A stretch of DNA of 64,000 bases from Saccopteryx bilineata (taxonomy: Eukaryota; Chordata; Mammalia; Chiroptera; Emballonuridae). Position 1 is the first letter of the stretch. Every line of letters starts with the position of its first letter. The stretch covers positions 290,010,590 to 290,074,589 of the forward strand of contig NC_089492.1 in NCBI RefSeq assembly GCF_036850765.1, written 5' to 3'. The position numbers and the translations under genes were made by a program. Below the pieces are notes generated by a model. It worked only from the letters and a program-made list of their open reading frames with translations. It was not told the origin of the DNA and made no database searches. Shown one piece after another: positions 10,807-21,635 of this stretch.

Positions 10807-11673
10807 AGTGGTCTGCCCTCCATGGGGATGCTGGAGGAGACACTTGTGAACCCTGCATTGTTCAGGAGCTTGACTGCCCTCACCCTCTCCTCTGTGCCGT
10901 CTGCACGGGTGGGATGCCTCCTGTCCCTGTATGGCCACCTCCACGCTCACTCGCTCGCTTGCTCGCCCCGCTCACTTGGCGCCCCGCGGTGTGTTCCTTG
11001 GCACAGTTCTGATAACTCTCCCCTCCTGTCTTGCTTTAATTAGGCTCCATAAACCATCTCCTGCTGTGACTTCTGGGTCAGCAATTACTTCAGCTTTCAG
11101 GTTCAAAGCAGCCTGAATCCCCCGTTAGTAATTTTATAGGACGTTCCACTCACTAAGGGCTCCATGCCCTCCTGGTCCCCCACTCTGCCCCAAAGTCACT
11201 CTGTTGTATTGTTGGAAAAGGCAGTTTTCCTGTTTCTCTCACCAGTGTCTTTTGGGTGCCGTGTGGGGCTGGGGCATTCCCGTGTGTGTGACAAAAATTC
11301 CAAAGCCGGCAGCATGACCCCGTGAGACGAGCTGCCAGAACCTCCCACCCGCACCCAGCAGCCTGGGGAGAGAGCCCCGCCGCTCTCTGCATCACTGAGA
11401 ACATTTCCTTCCTTGCCTTGAATCCTTGCTCTAAAGTCTCGCGTTAGGGTGCTGACGAGAGAACGCTTGGTGTTGGTGTGGGAAGATGGGACGCCACCTT
11501 CCTCGGGGTGAAACCGCCCGGCCTCTGCATGCCCAGCGTGTCTCTCACACCCCTCTGGCTCTCGTGGTCACCAGCCTACCCTGAACTGCTGCCACCGCTG
11601 TCCTGGACCCGAGCACCAGTTTTCTACGGCCCCTCCAACCTGTTCTCTGCACATCTGTGAGGCCCACCTTTAG
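10807..11673. other. Unassigned non-coding sequence
   Basis: No repeat or exon recognised. Short open frames only. Confidence 0.4.
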
Positions 11674-11688
11674 AAAATGTAAGTTGGA

Positions 11689-11840
11689 ATAATTTTTTGG
11701 TGTGTGGGGGGGAGAGTGAGAGGCAGGGAGAGACAGACAGGCACATTGAGCTGCTCCTCTATGTGCACCGACCGGGGAATCGAACCGGGGAATTGAACCG
11801 GCAGCCTCCGTGCTCCAACCAACAGAGCTATCTGGCCGGG
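11689..11840 (-). mobile_element. tRNA-derived SINE with duplicated B-box region
   Basis: Minus strand: CCGGCCAGATAGCTCTGTTGG-type head (A box TAGCTCTGTTGG), then two adjacent B-box-like words, GGTTCAATTCC (11790-11800) and GGTTCGATTCC (11777-11787), then a CT-rich body and short A-rich end at the target duplication. The B-box duplication is a 13-bp tandem repeat (11772-11784 and 11785-11797). These are pol III internal promoter elements. Confidence 0.8.
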
Positions 11841-12031
11841 AGCTTAATTTTTTTCTTTTGAGACAGAGAGAGGAAGGGGAGCAGGAGAAGGGAGAGAGAA
11901 GTGCTCATGTCGTTCCACTCAGTCACGCACTCATTGGTTGCTTCCCGCGTGTGCCGGCACCAGAGACCGAACCCGCAACCTTGTCCTTGCAGGACGACGC
12001 TCTTCACCGACTGAGCTAACCGGCCTGGGCC
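11841..12031 (-). mobile_element. tRNA-derived SINE, upstream member of a head-to-tail pair
   Basis: Minus strand begins GGCCGGTTAGCTCAGTCGG (A box TAGCTCAGTCGG), then a B-box-like GGGTTCGGTCTC, the body word AGCAACCAATGAGTGCG shared with the SINE at 28555, a CT-rich stretch and AAAAGAAAAAAATTA. Same orientation as the SINE at 11689-11840, so the two form a dimer-like arrangement. Confidence 0.8.
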
Positions 12032-12300
12032 AAGTGGACACAATGGCAATCTCGTCTCTTAGCCACTTAGAAGTTTATAATGCGGTATGGTTGGTTATAT
12101 TCACTATGCTATGCTTAGGTCTCCAGCAACCATGTAGGTTCAAGTTGCAACCGGTGACAATTACGGGGCAGACAGAAGTGTCGGAGGTGGCGAGGACCAT
12201 GCTGCAGTATGCAAACATGCCACACAAGCGTGTTGCACTACTTAAACTGATACAATGTTGTACGCCAATGTGGCTCCCTAAAAATAAATTTAAGAAAGTA
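12032..12300 (+). other. Unidentified retroposed segment inside the composite insertion
   Basis: Non-repetitive-looking 270 bp that travels with the SINE pair between the target duplications. It ends in an A-rich string before the right duplication. An open frame from about 12041 encodes some 89 residues with no recognised domain. It may be a piece of a non-coding transcript or an unfamiliar retroelement. Confidence 0.5.
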
Positions 12301-12315
12301 AAAATGTAAGTTGGA

Positions 12316-14744
12316 GGGTGGCACCAGTCTGCTCTGAGGTGGCGATGATTGTCCATTGTTCCGGGGGTTGGGGTCAAGGGCTCTCCCGGGCTCTGTGCTC
12401 ACCCCGGCCCGGTGGCCCCTGCACTTCAGAGAGGTCAGTGTGGAGGTACCGGCTGCTGCTCTCTGCTCTTGTCCTCGTCCCTCAGTTACTGCGGTGTCCC
12501 TGACCACTGCTCCTCCTCCCTCAGGGGCCGACTTTTCCCTTGGCAGAGAGCCGAGTCTTGTCTGATTTTAAAACACACCCCTGAGGCTATTTCCCTCAGC
12601 TCTGCCTTTAGGGTAAGGAGGGTGACAGTTCTGTCCATCCCTGCCTGCCTCTTTCTCTTGTTTTGAGCTGGTTCAGAACTCAGCCAGGGAGAAGGCGTCA
12701 CTTCCTGGCCCCTCGTGAGCCCCAACGGGTTTTGTGCAGCCTCCGCTGCCCGAGCCCCTCCTGTTCTGACCACCACTCTCCCTGGCCACAGTCTAAATTT
12801 GAGGTCCCTCCTGTCATTTTCCTCTCGTAAAACCGTGGTCTGTTCCTTCCTGGGCAGCGTTGTAATTTGTGATGCTAGTTTTCGGTGTTTCTGTTTAACG
12901 ACCAACTCCCCACTGGGCCATGTGCTCATGAGGACAAGGGTGGCATCTGTCTCGCACCCCCTGCATCTGTGGCACCGCAGCCACCAGGAGGCTCACAGTC
13001 CGGGCAGGGGGGTGGACCTGCAAACCGCTGATGGAAGGCACCATCCACCTGCTCTGAGGGTGTACCGAGGACGAGTGGCGGGGAGCGGGAGGGATATGGT
13101 CAGAAACCCCCTGATCACGGGGCTCTAGGCTCCACCTGCCTCACCTGTGACAAGGGCAAAATTAGCCCCCAGGGCCACTCCAGTCAACACAATCAACACG
13201 CTTTGAGAAATTTCCCGTTGTTTTCTGTTGGCCGTTCCTAGGAACCTCCCGCGACCAAGCATTACATACAAAGCTTAGAGAAAATCTGGCTGAGGTGTCC
13301 TCTGGGCCCCGCAGAGGTGAGGATGAAAAAATCCTACAAGGACATCCATTTATCAAAGCTGCACAGGAGGGGTGGAGGCCGCAGACGGCTATCTGACTGG
13401 CTGGAGCATTCTGTTCTGGGTTGACAGTCCCTTGACCCCAACTTGGCTCCTTGTAATCTCTACTGCAGGAGGGGGTTCTGCTGCTGCCCTTGGGGCCCCA
13501 CAGGGGCCCCAGAGATGAAATGAGGGAGCAGAACCCAGCAGGAGGCAGAGCTAGGCGCCTGCTCCCAGCCCCTAGCCCTGCAGCCACCTTCAGGTTGGGC
13601 CGTCGAAGCTGGATGTCATTTTGTGGTATGAATGGGCTCAATTCTCACTGTCTGGTGCTGAAGGAAACAGTGATGGTACGGAGGCAGGGGAGCCCGGGGT
13701 CCCCCTGAAGCGTCCCCGCCCTCTGAGAGCAGGAGGGAAAGGCTGCAAGACAGGGGGGTGCCCTCCTGCTGCACGGCAGAGCCAGAAGGGGACCTGATTC
13801 AGGGATGTCCTATTATCTGCTTACCTAGGGAGTGTCTGTCCCTCAGACCACCAGCTGCAGGAAGGCAGGGACCCGGCCCGTCCGTCTCCGCCGTTGGAGA
13901 ATCAGCACATCCCGGGCTTCCGTGAGTCTTCATTGGACGGGGGAAGGAGAGGACGGGCTTCGATTTTGAGTGAGAAAGACCGAGCTGCCTGCCCTCGTGA
14001 GGCTTGCTGACCTCCCTGCTCCTGGACGGCCCTCAGTGGCCTGACCCTGCCGTCCCCTTGGCCCACTGCCCACACCCGCCCAACGTGCCCTCTGCAAGCG
14101 CCCCTCCCGCTTCCTGCCCCTTCCCGTCTGACTGCTCCCAGCTCCCATCTGCTCACTGCTGCCAACGCCTGGCTGCAGAGAGGGTCCAACTCCACAGGTC
14201 TGGGCTGTCCACACCCTGCTCGTTCCAAAGAAAGGCGGGGCCCTTGCCTGGCTCCTGGGTCGGCGTCGCCCCTCTAAGCCACTGGAGTGTCCTGTCTTCC
14301 AGGGGTGCCTTTGTTCACCTGGGGCCTTAGGTCACGCCAGAACCTAACAGTTTGGTTAATGGCGGGGGCCTCGGGCCACCTGGTATGCATTCGACCTCTG
14401 CAGGAGCTGGAGCCCGAAGGCCAGCCACACAGGCAGTCAGCGGTGGCTAGGTGTCCTCCAGAGGGAGGGCTCTGGGTTCCGAGGCTGGGCGGAGCCTCCC
14501 CCGTCAGCAACACCTTGTCCAGGTCGGCGCTCATCGTTTCGGGGAGAAACGAGCGCTGTCTGCATGTCTCTGGGCCTGTTCTCTTTGATGGCTTGTGTCT
14601 GTGTTCCTTCCCTGTAACAAACTGTCATTGTGGGTATCATGGCTTTCCTGAATTCTGTGAACCCTTCCAGAATCACGGAGACCCCCCCCCCTCCCCCAGC
14701 ACCACGCACCTCTGGAGGGTAGACAGAACCTAGCGAGATTTCCC
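12316..14744. other. Unassigned GC-rich DNA with weak L2 traces
   Basis: L2-like wording near 12915-12975 (TGTGCTCATGAGGACAAGGG) and 13840-13915 (GCAGGAAGGCAGGGACCC). C-run at 14682-14699. Open frames up to 159 residues (13162-13641, minus) overlap frames on the other strand and match no family I recognise. Confidence 0.4.
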
Positions 14745-15690
14745 GCAACTTTTAATTTGGATGTAATTCAAAATTTGCACCATAGTTGCAAGAACCGTAC
14801 AAGGAGTTCTTGTGTTCTCTACCCAGATCCGACCACTGTTCACATTTCGCCCAACTTGCTTTCTCTCCCCTCCCCCATATATATTCACATTTCTTCAACT
14901 GTCCCAATAATGTCCCTCGCACCTGTTTTCCCCCACCGCCCAGGATCTGAGCCAGGGTCATGTCCCACACTCGGTCACCAGCTCGCTGTAGTTCCCTTCA
15001 GCCTGGATGGGTTTCTAGCCTCTCTCTGGGATGTTTGACCTTGACGTTTTAAAAGGTAACAGGTCGGTTGTTTTTTGCACTGCCTCTCAATTTGAGCTTT
15101 CCGTCTCTTCCTCGTGTTTGGATGTGGGGTATGCGCTCTGGACAGATCGACTCCCGAGGCTCTGCGGGGTCCTCACTGGTCATGTCAGAGGCTGTCTCGG
15201 TATTGGTGCTGTTGACCTCGATCGCTTGGTACGGATGGTGCTCACCAGCTCTGTTACTCCCTTCCTGTAAGTTACTCCGTTCCCTTTAACATGTAGCAGG
15301 TAACCTGTGGGCAGGCACTCCAAGATGAGGTAACTATTGTGTTCCTGCACAGGGCTTTGTAGCCAGCCTCCAGCTTCGGCACGAGTCGATGACTCCCTGA
15401 TTCTTGTATTCCTTGTTACATTTATTAGCAGGCATTCTCCTGTGAGGAAGAGCTCTCCCGTCTCTCCCATTAATGCATTGAGGTTATTGGGTTAATATTT
15501 ATTAAATTCGTTGGTGCCACCTATAAAACTTTTATGCCGTGCATTTATTTATTCATTGATTTAGACGTGCATGGACTCATGGTTTCCTGCTTTTTCAATG
15601 GATGATAATCCATTGTCATCATTATTTATTTTTCTGCTCACACTGTCCTGGGTTTGGCTCAGGGGAGTTAGCACCTTGCAGCAGGCTGCT
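14745..15690 (+). mobile_element. Ancient L1M-type 3' region fragment
   Basis: Follows a familiar mammalian L1M/L1ME 3' sequence in order: GTTGCAAGAACCGTACAAGG, TCTACCCAGATCCGACC, TGTCCCAATAATGTCC, CAGGATCTGAGCCAGGGTCA, CCTTGACGTTTTAAAAGG, GGATGTGGGGTATGCGCTC, TTACATTTATTAGCAGGC and ATGGACTCATGGTTTCC. Heavily substituted and GC-shifted, non-coding. Strand is given as the orientation in which I recall the phrases and is less sure. Confidence 0.7.
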
Positions 15691-15918
15691 GGCCCCTTGA
15701 CAGCGCAGCCTCACCCTCTGAGCACGTCCTCCCTCCCGCCTGCCTGCTCCCATCTTCCCTCCGGGACTGCGGGTCAGACTCTCTCCTTCGGGTTCTCGGA
15801 TGTGGACCGCTCTTCAGGGCCCTGGGGGCCTCGTTACAGCGTCCTCATGGGTAAAGGGAATGCCTCCCGCATAATCTGCTTCTGTGGAGCAGGGATCGAT
15901 GGTTTCATCCTTTAGAGA

Positions 15919-15949
<31 letters not shown>

Positions 15950-16305
15950 GTTCGCTGTTTTTGGGCTCCAAGCATGATCAGGTTAGAAACCAATCCTCTG
16001 TGATGAAGGTGCCCTGAGGCAGCGGGCAGGTGGTGCACACACTTGTTGGCACATCCGTGCCTGGCTTGGCCTCTCTCCCCAGGGCGGGAAGCTGGGTACG
16101 GGGATGTCTTCAAGCCTTTCCAGGTCTATGCCTGGAATGCGCTTCGGGCACAGCAGGCACCGAACAAGGGTCCCCGCCCTGTCTCCCCTTCTGCTCTGAG
16201 GGCCGGGGCTCTTGTTAAGTTCCCTGCAGGCCCCAGGTGTCCCTGCCGAGTGTCCTGTGAAGGAGAAGCCTGGTCCACAGAGGCTCAGGCTTTCAACCTA
16301 CATTT
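15691..16305. other. Unassigned, with a (TG)n microsatellite at about 15921-15952
   Basis: Apart from the TG tract nothing is recognised. A 62-residue frame at 16030-16218 has no domain. Confidence 0.5.
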
Positions 16306-16607
16306 GTGTGTGTGTGTGTGTGAGTGTGCATGTGTGAATGCATGTATACCTGTGTGTGTGTGCTTGTATAGAATGCATGTGCAATGCCTCTGTGTTGTGA
16401 TATGTATGTGCATCCACATGACACATGTGCAAGCATGCACACACACTTGAGTATGTGCATGTACATGTGAGCATATGTGCAGGTGTCTGCGTGCATGTAC
16501 AATATGCATACTCATGTGCATGCATGTATGGGTGTGTGCATGTGAGCATACATGTGTGCACATGCATGTATACTTCTGTGGGTGTGTACGTGTGTGTGTG
16601 TGTGAGA
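16306..16607. repeat. Long imperfect TG/CA/ATGC microsatellite
   Basis: About 300 bp of alternating purine-pyrimidine sequence with scattered GCATG and ACATGTGCA palindromes, same texture as 10551-10806 and 40642-41151. Cys/His/Thr-rich shadow frames on both strands. Confidence 0.9.
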
Positions 16608-17499
16608 TTTGATGTGAGTCTGTATAGGAGGCTGCATGAAGGAGTCCCTGGACTGCTGGCAAGATGGATCACATTCGCTGTTCCTGGCCACCCACCCTGC
16701 AGGAGCAATAACTTATTAAAGTTAGAAAATGTGAGAACCCTCTCTGCTTAGGGAAGGGGCCAAAGCATATTTTAGAGAATGGCTCCAGGAACAAAGAAGT
16801 TGTAAGTGATATAAACTTTCACACCCGTCTCCGAGAAACTGGCCATTGCCCACCTATCATTTCATCCATCTGACAGTGAGTCCCCCATCTCTAGGGGCAT
16901 TCAAGCCCACAGGAACCTGCTCCCAGATAGGTTAGATGAGCTGACCTCTAGGGTTCCTGCTTACTCTGGGGTGGGGGACAGCTCCCTCAGACACGGGTGC
17001 ACTCCTGCCAGGACAGGGTCTGGGCTACGTGTGCCTTGAGACTTCCAACCCCCTTCAGCACTCTAGTTCCCACCGCAGGTCCCAGAGAAAGACTCGGAGC
17101 CTACTTCTCACTAAAGTGGAAACGACTGACTAGGCCTAAAGCAGGTCTCCTTCCAAGCTAGGGGTTTCCTGTCTTTTTCATGTTTGCTGAGTCATTCCAT
17201 TGAACGTGCCAGCTTCAATGTCAGATACCTTTTCTGGCTTCTCATTAAATTTTTATAGCCTCCTTGGGTGTGTGTGCGTGTGTCCTAGTCTTTTACAGGA
17301 AATACCAGGGCCAGGGGGGAGGGTGAGTGGGAGGGGGGGCTCAGAGAGGTCTTCTGAAGGTGCTGCATCAGAGAGAGGCTGCCCACCCAGCTCGCATGCC
17401 AGGCCCACCTGGGACCAGAAAGCATGGAGTGGAGGCTTCTTGCTCTCCGCTTCTAGGCCAGACACTTTCAGCCTCAGTGAACCAGCAATTCTCACCTCT
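16608..17499. other. Unassigned non-coding sequence
   Basis: No repeat or exon recognised. Confidence 0.4.
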
Positions 17500-17614
17500 C
17501 CTTTCCCTCCCTGCCTCCCTCCCTCCCTCCCTCCCCCTTCCCCCCCTCCCTCCCTCTCTCCCTCTCTCCCTCTTTCCCTCCCTCTCTCCCTCCTTTCCTC
17601 CCTCTCTCCCTCCC
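17500..17614. repeat. Polypyrimidine tract, (CCCT)n-rich
   Basis: About 115 bp almost wholly C and T on the plus strand. The minus strand is G/A-rich with runs of G and could form triplex or G-quadruplex structures. Ser/Pro/Leu and Arg/Glu/Gly-rich frames across it are artefacts. Confidence 0.9.
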
Positions 17615-18739
17615 ACTGCTTCCTGGAAGAGGTGTTCCCTGCAACGTTCCTCTCATGCTGCCACCCAGGGGCCTCTGCATCTGTGCTTCCCACTGCATGG
17701 GACATGCTTGGCCTGGTGTTGGCATGGCTCCCCCTGCCTCTCCCTTGGTATTTGTGACCTTCTCCATCGGGCCCTCCTGACGGCCACATTGAAGCCGTTC
17801 TCCCCTCATCCTGCTCTGTACCTGGGCACCGCCTGCCATCCGTAGATTTAACCATTAACTCCATTCTGCTCCTCCCAACCAGAACTCCCGTTTCCTAAAG
17901 GCAGGAGCTGCTTTCTTCAGGGCTGGGCTACATGCTGGGCCCAGACGAAGGGAAGGAACTGGGCCAGCAGTGGAGTCAGGTGGGGTCTGCTTAGACGAGG
18001 CTCTTGGCTCCCAGGAGCATGTGGGACACTGCCTGCTGGGTGGGGGCCTCCGACTGGCACCTGCTCACAGGTGTTAGTGACACTCTGAGATTTCCACAGA
18101 CTCATGGAGCTGCTCAGAGGGCTGTCCCCAAACTGTTACTTTTTACCGGTTTGGATACAGTAAGTGCAGAAACTGAGAGTAAGCTTTGTAGCAATTTCCA
18201 GGATAACTTTATATCAATTGACTCTAATAAAAAGAAACAAACAAACTGGGGCATGTATTTTGTACCTCTTCTCCTTTCATTTTTTTCTCATCATACATCT
18301 GTACTGGGTTTCACAAAAGCCCTGGTCCGTGCGCCCTTCCCCACAGGTTGTTGACAAGCCTGCCCTAGAGAACAATCCTGTTCATGGTGGGCGGCCGCAA
18401 GGGAAAGCTGGTGGTCCTGCCCGGTGGCCCCAACAGAGTGCCGAGGGGAGCAGGGGTAAGAGGGATGTGTCAGAGGACACACAGGTCACTGCACAACAGT
18501 AGGAACTGAACCCCGGAGCCTGGGGGGAAGCTCGAGGGAAGATGGGATTGTGAGTCTGCCAATATCAGAAAGGTCGTCCTGGCTGGGGGCCAACCACGTC
18601 TATGCAGCTCCCGGTGATAGGGTCAGAATTCTGTCTCCAGCAGACACTTAGACATGTTCACTGAAGGGAGCAGGAAAGCTTCTTTGTCCGTCCACCCCTG
18701 GACAGACACCCCGTTTCCGTGTCTTGGTTATTGCGAAGG
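17615..18739. other. Unassigned; short L2-like phrases near 17685-17930
   Basis: GCCTGGTGTTGGCATGGCTC and TTTCCTAAAGGCAGGAGCTG echo L2 3' wording but are too brief to delimit. No exon recognised. Confidence 0.35.
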
Positions 18740-18905
18740 TTGCTGCGGCCAATGTGGGGGGTGGGTGGGCAGAGGTCTCTACGAGATCCCAATTTTGATC
18801 CCTCCAGCTATATTCCCAGAAGTGGGAGTGCTGGATCGTATGGTTAGTTCAAGTTTTAATTTTTTGGTGACCCTCCACCGTGTTTTTTTTAGTGGCTGTG
18901 GTTGG
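18740..18905 (+). mobile_element. L1M 3' UTR fragment
   Basis: Contains the L1 phrases CTATATTCCCAGAAGTGGGA, GTGCTGGATCGTATGGTTAG, TTTTAATTTTTTGGTGACCC and TAGTGGCTGTG in the expected order and spacing. Old, diverged, no coding capacity. Confidence 0.75.
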
Positions 18906-19024
18906 TGTCTTGACTTTATCATCAAGGGTTCTGGCTCCACCGTTGCCGATGGTCTGGCAGAGTTGGACACATTCCCCAGCTCCGGGCCCAGCACCCAGAG
19001 GGAACAGCGGAACCTCATGGCTAA

Positions 19025-19215
19025 TGGCGTGGGTCAATTAGAACTCAGACTCTAACTGGGGCTACTCACTAGCTGTGTGACCTTGGGTGAATTAGTCAAC
19101 CTCTCTGGGCTGCTCTTTCCTTTTCTATAGGTGGGGGTAAAACCAGAACCCAATACATCCTAGGTTGATGAAATAAATTATTACGATGATGTATGTTAAC
19201 TCCTCAGCGCATGGT
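19025..19215 (+). mobile_element. MIR SINE
   Basis: Clear MIR core: CACTAGCTGTGTGACCTTGG, then TTAGTCAACCTCTCTGGGC and a following TAGGTGGGGGTAAAACC, GATGAAATAAATTATTACG and CTCAGCGCATGGTGTC, matching the order of tRNA-derived MIR consensus. Mammal-wide and inactive. Confidence 0.85.
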
Positions 19216-19625
19216 GTCCGATACTACTCCGCTGGGGCATGTTAGAAGACATTGTCACGTAAGAAGCAGCTCCAACGCCAACTGATTGACACGCGCAGCT
19301 CAGATACCATCACGGCGATCTTCTGATCAGCACCTTTCATCATGATTAGAACTGTGTCCTCTGTCCACGGTGCTTTAACCAGCCTTGCACAGCACGTCAC
19401 TCCTGGGTAACACTCTGTAATTAAAAGTAAAGTAAAAGGAGTCACTGCATGTGACAGCCTTTGTAACGACAAGAATAGAAGGGACACCCTCGTTTGCTTT
19501 TCCTTCTTAACGACGTCATTAGTGAGCAATTGGCAATAATTGGGTGGTTACTCTGACTTTATTATTCTTTATCAAAGGTGTTTGGACCTTTCTTGGGGCT
19601 TCACATTTCTATACACATTTAAGGA
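19216..19625. other. Low-GC unassigned block, possible conserved non-coding DNA
   Basis: Repeat-free-looking sequence with CTTAACGACGTCATTAG (CRE-like TGACGTCA variant) and CAATTGGCAATAATTGGG. No exon recognised. Confidence 0.3.
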
Positions 19626-19972
19626 CCAGCTTGTCCATTTTTTTTTTGTGTGTGTGTCAGAGACAGAGAGAAGGACAGATAGGGACAGACAGGAAGGGAG
19701 AGAGATGAGAAGCATCAGTTCTTCGTTGCAGCACCTTAGTTGTTCATTGATTGCTTTCTCATATGTGTCTTGACTGGGTGGGGGGCTGCAGCAGAGCCAG
19801 TGACCCCTTGCTCAAGCTAGTGACCATGAGCTCAAGCTAGTGAGCCTTGCTCAAACCAGATGAGCCTGCGCTCAAGCCGGCAACCTCAGGGTCTCAAACC
19901 TGGGCCCTCCGCATCCCAGTCCGACGCTCTATCCACTGCACTACTGCCTGGCCAGGCCCAGCTTGTCCATTT
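19626..19972 (-). mobile_element. Long tRNA-derived SINE with 15-bp target duplication
   Basis: CCAGCTTGTCCATTT flanks the insert perfectly (19626-19640, 19958-19972). The insert (19641-19957) has T-rich/GT-rich DNA at the left (its 3' tail on the minus strand) and a tRNA-like head at the right, including GCCTGGCCAG and a B-box-like GGTTTGAGACC. The body carries repeated 'ctcaagc-t/c-g/a-g' modules (about 19812-19900) also seen in the copy at 52078. Orientation is minus. Non-coding pol III retroposon moved by L1. Confidence 0.9.
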
Positions 19973-20384
19973 CTGCACGAGGCCACTGGGACTGTGTTGA
20001 GTCTGTAATCATGGTGACTTCCTCTTTGCTGAGATTATTTTTTTGTGGAGCGATCTAGCAAACTTGTCTGATGCCCAGGCCTATCTGGGGTTTGAGTTGG
20101 CAAGGTCCTGACTCAGTTTACCTGCCTTGACCCTCGTGGTGCCTCTCAGGGTCCTATCTGGTAAAAGTCACCGATGGAAACAGAAACGCCCCGGCGTTCT
20201 AGCGACACGCAGCCCACAGAACGCTCATCAGCGAGACCTGTGCGTTCGAGATGAGGACATGGAGGGGCTGAGGCTGGGTGGGCTGGGGCCCTACACCACA
20301 GAGCCCCATGTGTTTGGTCCCACCGTGCCATACCCCGCCAACACTCGGTGTGATGAAGCCTGTCTTCCAGTCTGGGGGTGGGGG
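19973..20384. other. Unassigned non-coding sequence
   Basis: No repeat or exon recognised. Confidence 0.4.
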
Positions 20385-21118
20385 CTCTAAAGTAACAGAC
20401 AGAGAAATAAGACACAGTGTCTTTTACACGGATCCCAGGGCCAGAGCTCCCAGAGAGGTGCTTTCGAAAGAAAACAGGACAGTGAAGCCTAGAAACCCAG
20501 CAATTCCATTCCCGGGGAGGATGTTTACGCCCAGGAGAAACACGAGGCATGGCCCGCACCGCACCGTGCACACAGAGGGTTGTAGCGGCGCTATTCACTG
20601 TGGCCCGGAGGGGAGGCGGCTCAGGGGTCTGTCAGTAGGCGAAGGGGATACGCGGAGTGCCATCCGTCCATCCGTGCCATGGAGCCCTGAGCGCTCACGG
20701 AGAGGAAAGCAGCCCCGACACGGGTCAAGGTTTGTCTGTGCGGCAGCCCAGCCACGCCTCCGCAGCCCCGCTGCCACAGACGGAAAGAAGCGGGTGCAGA
20801 GGTCACGCTGCGTTGGATTCCATTTCTATGCGACGCCCAGAGTAGGCAAATCCAGAGTCAGCAGGTGGGAGAAGGGTGCCCCGGAGCCGGGGAAGGGAGG
20901 CTTGGGGGGTGGTGGGGGTGGCTACAAGGTGCAGGGTTTTATTTTGGGAGGCTGAACATATTCTATAATTGACTGTGCTGATAGTTGCTCCTATCTGTGA
21001 ATATGCTAAAAAAAAATCCAACAAAAACACCCCCCCCACACCCCACAGAACTGTGCACTTAAATGAGCAAATTTTATGGTATGTAAATTATATCTTAAGA
21101 AAGCTGTTAAAAAAAGAG
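20385..21118 (+). mobile_element. L1M 3' end, GC-shifted
   Basis: Ordered L1 3' phrases: AACCCAGCAATTCCATTCCC, GCGCTATTCACTGTGGCCC, GTCTGTCAGTAGGCGAAGGG, GCCATCCGTCCATCCGTGCC, CCATTTCTATGCGACGCCC, AGAGTAGGCAAATCCAGAG, AACTGTGCACTTAAATGAGC and TTTATGGTATGTAAATTATA, ending in AAAAAAAGAGAGA. The normally AT-rich L1 tail has become GC- and CpG-rich between 20560 and 20920. That opens a 225-residue frame (20278-20955), which is therefore not a gene. Confidence 0.8.
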
Positions 21119-21220
21119 AGAATAAGGAATGCCAAAGACCCTTCTGTGCGAAATAAAGTTTGCCCTGATGTTTCCTAAGAGCTCCCCTCCACCCAGCCCC
21201 CGTAGCTTTTTCCGTGAAGG

Positions 21221-21288
21221 GACCACACAGTGTCCTGACCACACAGTGTCCTGACCGCACAGTGTCCTGACCGCACAGTGTCCTGACC
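21221..21288 (+). repeat. Minisatellite, 16-bp unit, four copies
   Basis: Unit GACC(A/G)CACAGTGTCCT repeats at 21221, 21237, 21253 and 21269. The first two carry A and the last two G at the variable base, so the array grew by local duplication of variants. Confidence 0.95.
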
Positions 21289-21434
21289 GCCCCCTGGCTT
21301 CTCTTTGTCGCCGCCCTTTTGCGTCCTTCACACACTGGGCTCCAAGCTGCACCTCCCGGCCAGTTTCTAGTCAGCCCTGACTCACTCCCGTCCCATCCGG
21401 TCCTGTCCCAGATGCTCTCTGGCCTGTGATAAGC

Positions 21435-21575
21435 CCATTCCTATCTGCAAAGACAGTGTCCCTGGGGCAGGGACTTAAGTCTCCTGTGTTTTCTCACCCA
21501 TCGGTGTGGGAGGAGTGCCTGGCATGCAGTAGGTGCTCTGCAAATACTTTGTTAAGTGGATGAGCAAATGTTATT
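21435..21575 (+). mobile_element. L2 3' end fragment
   Basis: GGGGCAGGGACTTAAGTCTC followed by GAGTGCCTGGCATGCAGTAG, GTGCTCTGCAAATACTTTG and TTAAGTGGATGAGCAAA follows the L2 3' end closely. Ancient and inactive. Confidence 0.75.
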
Positions 21576-21635
21576 ATCTCCTGTAGCACTGTCATCCATA
21601 AAATAGGACTCCTGGAAACCTAGGGACTTAATGCA

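Larger units (their letters stand above)
11674..12315 (+). mobile_element. Composite retrocopy with perfect 15-bp target duplication (two SINEs plus unknown sequence)
   Basis: AAAATGTAAGTTGGA occurs at both ends (11674-11688 and 12301-12315) without mismatch. Between them lie two minus-strand tRNA-derived SINEs (11689-11840 and 11841-12031) and 270 bp of unidentified sequence ending in the A-rich string CTAAAAATAAATTTAAG. The duplication begins with AAAA on the plus strand, fitting L1 endonuclease cleavage for a plus-strand insert with its A-rich tail on the right. So the simplest reading is L1-driven retrotransposition of a transcript that carried two antisense SINEs. Alternative: a minus-sense unit whose tail is the T-rich left end. 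The 123-residue open frame across it (11938-12309) is not a recognised protein. Confidence 0.75.

Noticed and set aside
20278..20955. 225-residue plus-strand open frame
   Set aside because: It lies mostly inside the GC-shifted L1 3' end and its sequence follows non-coding L1 UTR text.
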